Positions 14,459-21,706 of a stretch of 35,011 nt of DNA are shown one piece after another. The stretch comes from Gammaproteobacteria bacterium (GTDB lineage Bacteria; Pseudomonadota; Gammaproteobacteria; Pseudomonadales; Azotimanducaceae): assembly GCA_009843635.1 (NCBI GenBank), contig VYDB01000030.1, positions 1-35,011 of the forward strand, in the 5' to 3' direction. The stretch's first letter is position 1. Each line of letters starts with the position of its first letter. A model generated the notes under the pieces. The model did not search any database. It saw only the letters and a list, made by a program, of their open reading frames with translations, and was not told the DNA's origin. A program made the translations under genes and the position numbers.

Positions 14459-14531
14459 CACCAGACGAGCGCTGTTCAACGATTCATCTCGCCTCTTCAG
14501 CCAGTCTGCCCACAGTCCGCTCCAGCGTCGG

Positions 14532-15053
14532 TCAATCGGCACTGTCCGGTTCGTCGTCCCAGTAGCCGCAGGCGGTGTTGGCGCGGCCGATGAAGTGGAA
14601 GCCTTCCGCATCCGTCCCGAAGTCGGACACCGCCATCAGCTTGCCGCTGTCGGGATACTCCAAGAGGTCGTTGGTGGCGACGGAAGAGATCGCGAGGTAC
14701 TTGAGCGGCGTTGCGCCGGTGTTGGTCAGCTTGTGGGCGAACTCGGCACGGCCGCGCGGTGCGCCCAGGACGTCGCCGGCCCGGACTTCGTAGGTGGCAT
14801 CGCCGAATCGGTAGCGGCCTTGGCCCTCGAGAATGACGAACATCTCGTCCACCCCGTGGTGGACGTGGAAGGGGCAGCCGGACTTGCCTGGCGGAACCTC
14901 GCTGTATGTCGCCCCGAGCTTGGTCAGGCCGATGGCGTCTGCCACCCGGTTGTCTGCGGAGGCGTAGCTTTCGCCCCGTGAGAATGACTTGAGGGGGAGG
15001 GCGGAGAGGGTCACGACTGGTGTTATGGCCTTTTCGTTGCTGTCAGTGCTCAT
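14532..15053 (-). CDS. Cupin-domain protein (copy 2)
   Basis: A 173-residue cupin identical in translation to the one at 11929, with metal ligands His63, His65, Glu70 and His107 and the same four-base overlap with the upstream truncated antidote frame. It lies fully inside the part of the repeat where I saw no base differences. Confidence 0.85.
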   Translation of the reverse strand: MSTDSNEKAITPVVTLSALPLKSFSRGESYASADNRVADAIGLTKLGATYSEVPPGKSGCPFHVHHGVDEMFVILEGQGRYRFGDATYEVRAGDVLGAPRGRAEFAHKLTNTGATPLKYLAISSVATNDLLEYPDSGKLMAVSDFGTDAEGFHFIGRANTACGYWDDEPDSAD

Positions 15054-15265
15054 GGTGTCTCTCTTTCCCGATTGCTGCGAAGCACGTCCTCGCGTTCCTG
15101 AAAGTCGATGGTTGCGTTGACATAGTCGCGGAGCAAAGACTTGCCTGTCTCCACGTCGCTGGCCAGAAGGCAATTGGCTGCCTCCTTGAGAAGCGCATTG
15201 CGGAAGAACGGATCGCGCTGGAGCCGTTCTCGCACCGTCACCTTGAAATCTTGGGTTAATGCCAT
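15050..15265 (-). pseudogene. N-terminal half of an addiction-module antidote, copy 2
   Basis: A 71-codon frame as at 12447-12662, ending at the same place in 'RERETP'. It differs from copy 1 at five residues (5, 7, 12, 23 and 31), all within the first 31, and is identical afterwards. The change from diverged to identical DNA therefore lies inside this frame, near 15,172. As in copy 1, the HTH half is lost and its stop overlaps the cupin start. Confidence 0.65.
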
Positions 15266-15315
15266 CGTCTCAATCCTCGTGCCGTCGGTGACCGTAGTTC
15301 AACAATTAGCTGGTA

Positions 15316-15587
15316 GCCCCCGCGTACCCACTGCCGCTGGCGCCTCTCAGTCCGGCCCACGATACACCTCAAAACCTTGACATTGCCAAGCTGGTGAGTT
15401 TTTCTTGGTCCCGCAAACGCTTTTCGGGATGCCCGCCCTGCCGGGTCTCCCGTCGAATACAACAGCCTAGACCCGGAGTGGGGTAGCTCCCCAATCCTTG
15501 GCGAACAGGCGGGACTCATCTCGTTTCCGAGAAGCGTTTGCATGGCCCGGCGCCAGCCGGAAGTGAAAACGACAATGGAACCGTGCG
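15316..15587. other. Intergenic region without a recognisable gene
   Basis: Between the second repeat and the small membrane protein gene I see no coding region. It contains an inverted repeat: GCAAACGCTTTTCGG at 15413-15427 and its near-complement at 15527-15541 (one mismatch in 15), about 100 bases apart. It may be the ends of a small mobile element or an RNA structure. Confidence 0.4.
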
Positions 15588-15761
15588 ATGAGCGGGGAAC
15601 GCAACACAAACCGCGCGCTGGGCAATTTCACCATTTTCTTTGGGCTGACGATCATCACGTTGGGGATTTACCCGATGTACTTCTGGGTAAGCCGGCTCAA
15701 GCAGCAGAACACCCCGCTTGGCCAAATCCTGGCCCAGGCCAGACGCGGCGGGGATGGGTGA
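15588..15761 (+). CDS. Small membrane protein (57 residues), DUF4234-like
   Basis: A 57-codon frame from ATG 15588 with one hydrophobic stretch at residues 12-34 ('GNFTIFFGLTIITLGIYPMY') followed by 'FWVSRLKQQ' and a basic tail. The 'TLGIYPMYFW' turn resembles DUF4234-type small membrane proteins, in which 'LGIYPLYWL' is typical. The gene ends 12 bases before the methyltransferase start and so forms an operon with it. A membrane helper encoded next to a modification enzyme is unusual; whether the two work together is inference. Confidence 0.6.
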   Translation: MSGERNTNRALGNFTIFFGLTIITLGIYPMYFWVSRLKQQNTPLGQILAQARRGGDG

Positions 15762-15773
15762 TTGGAGTAGGCC

Positions 15774-17189
15774 ATGCGCTTCCAGCCCGACTCCCTGTAC
15801 TACGGCGACTGCTTGGACGTTATGCGGGAATGGCCCGCAGGTTGCGTTGATCTCTGCTACCTCGATCCGCCCTTCAACTCCAAGGCCAACTACAACATCC
15901 TCTTTGGCCGCGACAAAGGCCAAGCCGACCTTGCGGGCGACAGCTTCGCGCAGTTCGTGGCATTCGAGGACACTTGGCATTGGGATGACGCCGCGCAGGA
16001 TCGCGTTGACGCCATCGAAATGGCGATAGGGCATGAGGCCCATGACGTGATCCGAGGGCTGCGCATTGTGCTTGGCGAGTGCGGCATGCTGGCCTACCTG
16101 TCCTACATGGCTGAGCGCTTGATCGAGATCCGGCGCGTTCTGAAGCCGGAGGGAAGCGTTTACCTGCACTGCGACCCTACAGCTAGCCATTACCTGAAAG
16201 CAGTCATGGATGCGGTGTTCGGTGAGCGGAACTTCCGCAACGAAGTCGTTTGGTGCTACAAGGAAAACGAAGCTGCAACCCGTCACTTTCCCCGCAAGCA
16301 CGACGTCTTGCTTTACTACACGAAATCCGACAATCGGACCTTCAATGTGGTTCGAAGCAGTCAGCCAACTGAAGCTCAATTGAAACGCTACAACCACATC
16401 ATCGACGGCGAACGCTATGCCAACATGAAGGGGAAGATGCGAAAGCTCGAAGGCGGGGCGAAGGTGCGGGATTGGTGGCCTTTGCCGATAGCGCAGAAAA
16501 GTGAGCGCTTGGGCTACCCGACGCAAAAGCCCGTCGCCCTATTGGAGCGCATTATCAAGGCGAGCAGCGATCGGGGCGACATAGTCCTCGACCCCTTCTG
16601 CGGATGTGGCACAACGGTGGAAGCTGCGCGCAACCTCAATCGCCGTTTTGTCGGCATAGACATATCGCACTTCGCAATCGACTTGGTGCGTGACAGGCGG
16701 CTAGCGGATCGGAGCATTCCGGTCAATGGCGTTCCAGTGGACATGCGCACTGCTGAGCTAATGGCCCGTGAAAACCCCTTCGACTTCGAGAAGTGGGCGG
16801 TTACCCGCGTTCCGGGCATGGTGCCCAACGCCAAGCAGGTAGGCGACAGCGGCATAGACGGGCGCGGCAAGCTGCTCGATGGCGGGCTGGTGCTAGCCCA
16901 AGTCAAGGGAGGGAAATTCGCTCTAGGCCAGCTCCGGGACTTTCTGCACGTCGTTGGGCGGGAGTCTGCTGAGTGCGGCATCTTCACCACGCTGCACCCT
17001 GTTCGGTCGCCCAACGCGAAACGTGAGGCTAGTGCTGCCGGATATCTTGAACTGGGCGTGAACCGATACCCGAAGGCTCAGTTTTGGTCAATTGAGGACT
17101 ACTTCCAAAATCGCCATCCGACGCTTCCACCGCTGGCCGATCCGTACACCGGCAAGCCCATGCAGATGGACATTTTGGCGTCCGTATAG
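15774..17189 (+). CDS. Beta-class DNA methyltransferase fused to an Mrr-like nuclease domain
   Basis: A 471-residue protein. Residues 1-310 are an amino-methylating DNA methyltransferase (N6-adenine or N4-cytosine): catalytic 'DPPF' at 31-34 precedes the AdoMet-binding 'LDPFCGCGTTVEAA' near 272-285, the beta-class order, and 'GYPTQKPVALLERII' lies between them. The C-terminal 150 residues look like a PD-(D/E)XK domain of Mrr type: 'FEKWAVTRVPG', 'GDSGIDGRG' with Asp362, then 'LVLAQVKGGK' with Gln376 and Lys378, and 'CGIFTTLHPV'. A single chain could thus modify and cut DNA. The ATG at 15774 has GGAG upstream. No separate restriction or specificity gene adjoins. The recognition site cannot be read from the sequence. 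Confidence 0.88.
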   Translation: MRFQPDSLYYGDCLDVMREWPAGCVDLCYLDPPFNSKANYNILFGRDKGQADLAGDSFAQFVAFEDTWHWDDAAQDRVDAIEMAIGHEAHDVIRGLRIVLGECGMLAYLSYMAERLIEIRRVLKPEGSVYLHCDPTASHYLKAVMDAVFGERNFRNEVVWCYKENEAATRHFPRKHDVLLYYTKSDNRTFNVVRSSQPTEAQLKRYNHIIDGERYANMKGKMRKLEGGAKVRDWWPLPIAQKSERLGYPTQKPVALLERIIKASSDRGDIVLDPFCGCGTTVEAARNLNRRFVGIDISHFAIDLVRDRRLADRSIPVNGVPVDMRTAELMARENPFDFEKWAVTRVPGMVPNAKQVGDSGIDGRGKLLDGGLVLAQVKGGKFALGQLRDFLHVVGRESAECGIFTTLHPVRSPNAKREASAAGYLELGVNRYPKAQFWSIEDYFQNRHPTLPPLADPYTGKPMQMDILASV

Positions 17190-17331
17190 GCGCATAGGAG
17201 AAACCGCGTGAAACATGGCAGCTAGATCGGCGCTTGCGTCACAGAACGCCCAGCGCCAGCGCCACCTGCCTAGTGGTGGGACCGCCCGGAGAGACGGGCA
17301 CCTGTGCATTTGGTACACAATTCTCTTTTTT

Positions 17332-17351
17332 GGACAATTGGCCAATTGTCC
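17332..17351. promoter_or_regulatory. Perfect 20-bp palindrome, possible operator
   Basis: GGACAATTGGCCAATTGTCC is fully self-complementary with no loop, more like a dimeric protein site than a hairpin. A six-base T-run lies just before it on the plus strand. It sits between the two convergent modification-related units. Confidence 0.45.
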
Positions 17352-17368
17352 TCAAACGTTTTCGCGGA

Positions 17369-17385
17369 TGTACCAAGTCGGTACA
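17369..17385. promoter_or_regulatory. Second inverted repeat near the palindrome
   Basis: TGTACC and GGTACA are separated by AAGTC, 17 bases after the 20-bp palindrome. A related TGGTACACA lies upstream near 17,310, so three GTAC-type motifs cluster here. Confidence 0.35.
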
Positions 17386-17442
17386 GACATATGTGCTGAC
17401 CTCTCCAAATCCAAGAGACCGTCTTTGTGGGGGCTGCGCCAG

Positions 17443-20382
17443 CTACTGCGCCGCAAAGTTCTCGTCGAAGTCATCAAAACAAGCGACGATTTTCTTGCCG
17501 GGTTTACCAGGCGTATGGAGAGCTGGCGGCGCGGTACGACTTGAGAACCCTTCCGGCTGCATGAGGCATATCTTTCTGAAGTCACAGGCAGCACACTTAT
17601 CTTGCGAAGGACGCATCGGAAAGTCTTGCGCGACAATGCCCTCCACGGCCCATTCAATATTGGATATGGCTGCATCAAGCGCGGCGTCCGTGATTGGCAC
17701 TGGCACCCTTTGCCCATCTTTAAGCAGGTGAACAAAGCCCGCTTCAGTCACGTTTCCGAGGATATCGACGGCAGCCTTTGCGTAGAGCTGAACCTGTAGG
17801 GCAAGCTCGGTCCATTCCAAGGCCGAGTTCTCTTCAGGATTGTCACCACCCTCCATAGTTTTAAAGTCCACGACACAGGCATCGACAACGTTTCCTTGGT
17901 CGTCTTCCTTAATCATAAGGTCTATCGCTCCCGACACGACGGTCCCATTGGCGGGAATTTCGAACCGCGCTTCAAGCTGTCTGCTTTGAGCAAAGTCAGA
18001 AGCAAATCTCTCAACGTAGTCCCTGACTAGACTGGTCGCCCTATCCTTCGCACGCTCGTAGGGACCGGGGTTCTTGCTCGGATCGCGACTTGGAATCACA
18101 TGCTTCAAGTTGAAGGTATCTTCCGTGACTCTCTCCGCGTCAGCCTCGTTGGGAATCGCATTCGCAAACTCCTGATGAAGCTTCCCGATCGAAGCGTGAA
18201 CCGTCAATCCAAATCCAAATAAGTCGGGGATTGCCGGGCTGAAACCAAAGACCTTTCTGAACTGATAGTCCTTGGGACACCTCAGGTAGTATTTGATGTC
18301 CGAAAAGCTCGTTGGAAAATTGACCGCTTCAATTCTCTGCTGAGGTGGCTCACTCCCGTTTGAAGGGGGTGCAACTCCCGGACTAGTGGAAATAGCAGGA
18401 TCGTCAAGATGGCCAGCGAATGGCGACACTCGCATCGCACGTTTTCCACCAGGCACCTGTGCTGACCCAGTGACGTAAAGATACCTCTCGGCTCTCGTAA
18501 GCGCAGTGTAGAACAGCCGGGCCTCCTCGTCGCGGGTGGACTGGTAGGCTCCTCTCGATAACGACAAGTGCAGTAGTGGTTTAGGTATCCAGCCTGAATA
18601 CTGACTTCGGTTTTTTGGAAAACGCTGAGCTTCTACATCGACCACGAAAACGACCGGAAATTCAAGACCTTTCATCTTGTGCACAGTTGAAACTGTAACC
18701 GCGTTTGGTCGATTGAGGATTTCGCTTGAACTAGTGTCGTAGCCTTTCTCCGCAACCACCGAAAGGAAGTTCAGGATACTCTCGAAACGTCCCGTACTAT
18801 CCACGCTTGGGAACACAGTCTCCACATCCTGAATGATTTGACTGAACACCCCAAGATCCTGAACAATCGCGTCGTCGAATTTCGATTGAGCCAGCCCGAA
18901 GGCCTCTAGGAGATCAAAGACGAGGTTTTGGGGATACACCCGTCGTCTCGGTTGCCCAGGTGTGACTGGCGCATGAATCATCCGCCCCCAACCGGAAAAT
19001 ACCGTGGCGAGCATGGTGAAATTCGCGACCGGAAATGTGGACTGGACTTCTGATTTGAAAAACGCCGAAACAACCGCTCGATCTGGTGAACCGTTTCGCA
19101 AGAGTTCGAAAGCGCTTCGCATCACTGCTACTTGTGGCCGATCAAACAAACTCCCGCCGGCTTCCAAGCTAAAGTCAATTCCTCGCGCCGAAAGTGCGCT
19201 TGAATAGGCGACATGGCGTGGCGGATGATCGTTCGGTTCTGGCTGGCGCGTCGATCTCATTAGGATCGCGAAGTCAGATGGGGCTAGACCACGAACACGA
19301 CCATCGTCTTCTACGTACCTCGTTCCGATAAGCGCTTCAATTGTCTGGGCAACCCAGCTAGCCTCGTCGGCTCGATCATCAAACCACAGATTTCGAAATT
19401 CACTTGACTCAGTGGAGGGAACAGCTGACGGATTTTTCACGATCCGGTTAGCTCCCAGTTCGGCGTGTGCCATCGCGTCAGCGTTTTTCACGATCAGCTC
19501 CGTACTACGGTAGTTCGTGCCAATCGTATGAGCGCTCACAGCAGGAAACCTATCCTGGAATGTTTGAATTCGCGTAACGTCGGCACCCCGCCAGCCGTAT
19601 ATCGACTGGTCATCGTCACCGACAACCAGAAGCGAACCGCTGCTAGAGTGGAGTTGTTTTATCAGCTCGTCCTGAATTGGGTTGATGTCCTGATACTCGT
19701 CTACCAACAAATGCTGGACCTTGGATACTACATCAGTTGCGGTACCCGCTTTCATGACCTGGACTGCTAACCGTTGCATGAAGGAGAAGTCCAAAAATTC
19801 CCGTTTCAATAGTAGGTCGTTGAGTCCAGAGATGAAGGTGCCAAGTTCGGTATCATGAGCTGCCACATCAGGCAGCGAAAGCAACTCCTCGTTGTAGAGA
19901 TTCCAAGTCTGAGCGGCGCCAGTGATGGTTTCAAAATAATAGTTTCCGCGTGCTCGAGACCTCAATCGGTGTAATTCCAACGCCGGGTAGTTCTCGATAA
20001 GAAAGAGCTTTAGCCTGTTCTCGTCGAGAATCTCGAATTGTCGGTAGCGAGCGTCGATGTCACCCAAAATGTATTGACAGAATGAGTGAATCGTTCCGAT
20101 GAATATTCTACCGAGTAAATTTGGGTCAAGACCGCTTGCGGTTAGAGCCTCAGAAACTCGTAGCTTGATGGAGTCGGCAGCCTTTTCAGTGAATGTAAAC
20201 GCAACGACGCTCTCCGGGTCTACTCCGCGGTCCGCGATCAGCCACGCGATCCGATAAGCCAGCGTTCTTGATTTTCCCGATCCGGCGCAAGCTAGGGTAA
20301 GGACTTCACTCGCTGTGTCAGTTGCCGCCGCGAATTGCTGAGGATTCAGTTTTGCACGCAGTATTCTGTCAATGTTCGGCAT
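17443..20382 (-). CDS. UvrD-like helicase fused to a RecB/Cas4-like Fe-S nuclease
   Basis: A 979-residue protein. The N-terminal part has all superfamily 1A helicase motifs: 'ACAGSGKSRT' (Walker A, 33-38), 'VAFTFTEKAA', 'DEYQD' (228-232), 'GDDDQSIYGWRGA' (255-267), 'GTNYRST', 'VSTVHKMKGLEFPVVFV' and 'YTALTRAERYLYV'. After about residue 680 comes a PD-(D/E)XK nuclease of the RecB/Cas4 type: 'YYLRCPKDYQFRK', 'GAIDLMI', 'CVVDFKTM', 'QVQLYAKA' and 'DKCAACDFRKIC'. One early and three late cysteines would hold a 4Fe-4S cluster. It should unwind and cut DNA in an ATP-dependent way. It lies 19 bases behind the m5C methyltransferase gene and is surely its operon partner. GC content is visibly lower than in the core genes. 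Confidence 0.9.
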   Translation of the reverse strand: MPNIDRILRAKLNPQQFAAATDTASEVLTLACAGSGKSRTLAYRIAWLIADRGVDPESVVAFTFTEKAADSIKLRVSEALTASGLDPNLLGRIFIGTIHSFCQYILGDIDARYRQFEILDENRLKLFLIENYPALELHRLRSRARGNYYFETITGAAQTWNLYNEELLSLPDVAAHDTELGTFISGLNDLLLKREFLDFSFMQRLAVQVMKAGTATDVVSKVQHLLVDEYQDINPIQDELIKQLHSSSGSLLVVGDDDQSIYGWRGADVTRIQTFQDRFPAVSAHTIGTNYRSTELIVKNADAMAHAELGANRIVKNPSAVPSTESSEFRNLWFDDRADEASWVAQTIEALIGTRYVEDDGRVRGLAPSDFAILMRSTRQPEPNDHPPRHVAYSSALSARGIDFSLEAGGSLFDRPQVAVMRSAFELLRNGSPDRAVVSAFFKSEVQSTFPVANFTMLATVFSGWGRMIHAPVTPGQPRRRVYPQNLVFDLLEAFGLAQSKFDDAIVQDLGVFSQIIQDVETVFPSVDSTGRFESILNFLSVVAEKGYDTSSSEILNRPNAVTVSTVHKMKGLEFPVVFVVDVEAQRFPKNRSQYSGWIPKPLLHLSLSRGAYQSTRDEEARLFYTALTRAERYLYVTGSAQVPGGKRAMRVSPFAGHLDDPAISTSPGVAPPSNGSEPPQQRIEAVNFPTSFSDIKYYLRCPKDYQFRKVFGFSPAIPDLFGFGLTVHASIGKLHQEFANAIPNEADAERVTEDTFNLKHVIPSRDPSKNPGPYERAKDRATSLVRDYVERFASDFAQSRQLEARFEIPANGTVVSGAIDLMIKEDDQGNVVDACVVDFKTMEGGDNPEENSALEWTELALQVQLYAKAAVDILGNVTEAGFVHLLKDGQRVPVPITDAALDAAISNIEWAVEGIVAQDFPMRPSQDKCAACDFRKICLMQPEGFSSRTAPPALHTPGKPGKKIVACFDDFDENFAAQ

Positions 20383-20401
20383 GTTCTACTAGTCTTGGGA
20401 T

Positions 20402-21424
20402 CTAGAGGCGGTCTAGGGAGTACGCAATTTCTCGTGCGTGGTGTTCTGCAAACTTTGGGGGAAAGGCATTGCCGATCATCTGGGCGGCCGGATATCTTCC
20501 ACGTTCCAAGCTGAAGTGGTACCCGGACGGAAAACCTTGGAGCAAAGCAGCCTCGCGAAGCGTTATCGGTCTATTCTGTTCGGGATGAAGAAAGCGACCC
20601 TTTGACGGATTGATGCAGCCACCGGTGATTGTGGGGCTTTGGGATGCCCAACTCATTCGCCCGTAGACATCTTTGAAACCGTCGACTTTGGCGTGGCAAT
20701 CAAGCTTCAGATTTTCGGGCAAGGCTGCTCGGCTGCCACCGTTCAATGGAATGGCCTCGATTATTTGTTCGACGCGACGAGACCGTTTGGCTGCATAGTC
20801 GTGAAGTGGGTCGCTGCCTCGTCCAGGCTCCGGCATGCGCCCAATGGTTTGGTTGACAGTTCGGCGGCGCTTTTTCTCTTTGGGAAAGGTTGGTCCCGCG
20901 CCTCGTAGCGCAATCAGCACCATTCGGCGGCGCCGCTGAGGGACACCGAAGTCACGAGCGTTCAAGACTCTAGCTTCAGACTGGTAGCCGGCGGTGCTTA
21001 ACTGCTCTTGAATTGAGTCCAACCGGGTATCACCATACAGACCGGGGACGTTTTCCATCATTACGGCTTTGGGCTTCAGTTCTTTCACAAACCGCAAGAA
21101 ATCAAAGACAAGCTCGTTCTGCGGCTCATGGATTGCCACTTTTCCGTTCAGCGTTCTGAGAGTGGAGAAGCCTTGACACGGCGGACAGCCAGCAAGTAAG
21201 TCGAGTTCGCCAATTCTGAATCGAGCAGATTCTGCCAACGCGGTTGGCTTTACGGCTTTGATGTCTTTCTCAATGAGTCTAACGCGCGGGTGGTTTTTGC
21301 GATAAGTCGAGGCTGCGAGAGCATTTGACTCGATCGCACCGATAACCGAGAACCCGGCACGCTTTAGGCCGACGGTGAGCCCGCCCGGCCCGGCAAACAA
21401 GTCAATGGCTAGTCTTCTACTCAT
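20402..21424 (-). CDS. DNA (cytosine-5-)-methyltransferase
   Basis: A 340-residue m5C methyltransferase from ATG 21424. Motifs in order: I 'IDLFAGPGGLTVGL' (AdoMet), IV 'LLAGCPPCQGFS' with nucleophile Cys83, VI 'MMENVPGL' (Glu124), VIII 'VPQRRRRMVLIALR', then a target-recognition region of about 90 residues, IX 'REAALLQGFP' and X 'QMIGNAFPP'. It methylates cytosine in an unknown short site. The only other gene in its unit is the helicase-nuclease 19 bases downstream, with no ordinary restriction enzyme gene. It starts about 90 bases from the 3' end of tRNA-Ser, in AT-rich DNA likely to hold its promoter. Confidence 0.92.
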   Translation of the reverse strand: MSRRLAIDLFAGPGGLTVGLKRAGFSVIGAIESNALAASTYRKNHPRVRLIEKDIKAVKPTALAESARFRIGELDLLAGCPPCQGFSTLRTLNGKVAIHEPQNELVFDFLRFVKELKPKAVMMENVPGLYGDTRLDSIQEQLSTAGYQSEARVLNARDFGVPQRRRRMVLIALRGAGPTFPKEKKRRRTVNQTIGRMPEPGRGSDPLHDYAAKRSRRVEQIIEAIPLNGGSRAALPENLKLDCHAKVDGFKDVYGRMSWASQSPTITGGCINPSKGRFLHPEQNRPITLREAALLQGFPSGYHFSLERGRYPAAQMIGNAFPPKFAEHHAREIAYSLDRL

Positions 21425-21516
21425 TGGTCAGCAACTCTCGACGGACTCAGACTTTTCGCTGTTGTGGTACAAGGTTTGGTGAGAGTCATATAACTTATTG
21501 TTTTTGCTCTATAATT

Positions 21517-21609
21517 TGGCGGAGAGGGAGGGATTCGAACCCTCGATGAGCTATCAACCCATACTCCCTTAGCAGGGGAGCGCCTTCAGCCGCTCGGCCA
21601 CCTCTCCGG
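21517..21609 (-). tRNA. tRNA-Ser (anticodon GCU)
   Basis: A 93-base class II tRNA on the minus strand. The acceptor stem GGAGAGG/CCTCTCC is perfect, with discriminator G and encoded CCA. The anticodon loop contains GCT, which reads AGC/AGU serine codons, and the variable arm is of the usual serine length. Its 3' end faces the methyltransferase-helicase unit, a common place for integration of islands. Confidence 0.97.
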
Positions 21610-21638
21610 GACTACCCGCAGTGCGGGCGGGGCGGCAG

Positions 21639-21668
21639 TATAACCCGTAAGCGATGCGCTGGTGTCCC
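21639..21668 (-). promoter_or_regulatory. Probable promoter of tRNA-Ser
   Basis: On the minus strand GGGACA (21668-21663) and TATACT (21644-21639) are 18 bases apart, 30 bases before the tRNA 5' end. A GC-rich stretch follows the -10 box, as often seen in stringently controlled stable RNA promoters. Confidence 0.5.
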
Positions 21669-21671
21669 ATA

Positions 21672-21677
21672 TATAAT
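21672..21677 (+). promoter_or_regulatory. -10 box before murF
   Basis: A perfect TATAAT on the plus strand predicts a start near 21,684 and a leader of about 23 bases before the TTG at 21707. No good -35 box is seen. It lies back to back with the tRNA-Ser promoter. Confidence 0.45.
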
Positions 21678-21706
21678 CCCGCTTCGACCCAATCCCTTAA
21701 AGCCAG

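Larger units (their letters stand above)
13678..15315. repeat. Direct repeat, copy 2 (about 1.64 kb)
   Basis: Second copy of the block at 11075-12712, 2,603 bases downstream in the same orientation. The left border is sharp (upstream DNA is unrelated) and the right end fades out through a diverged stretch of about 140 bases. Confidence 0.9.
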
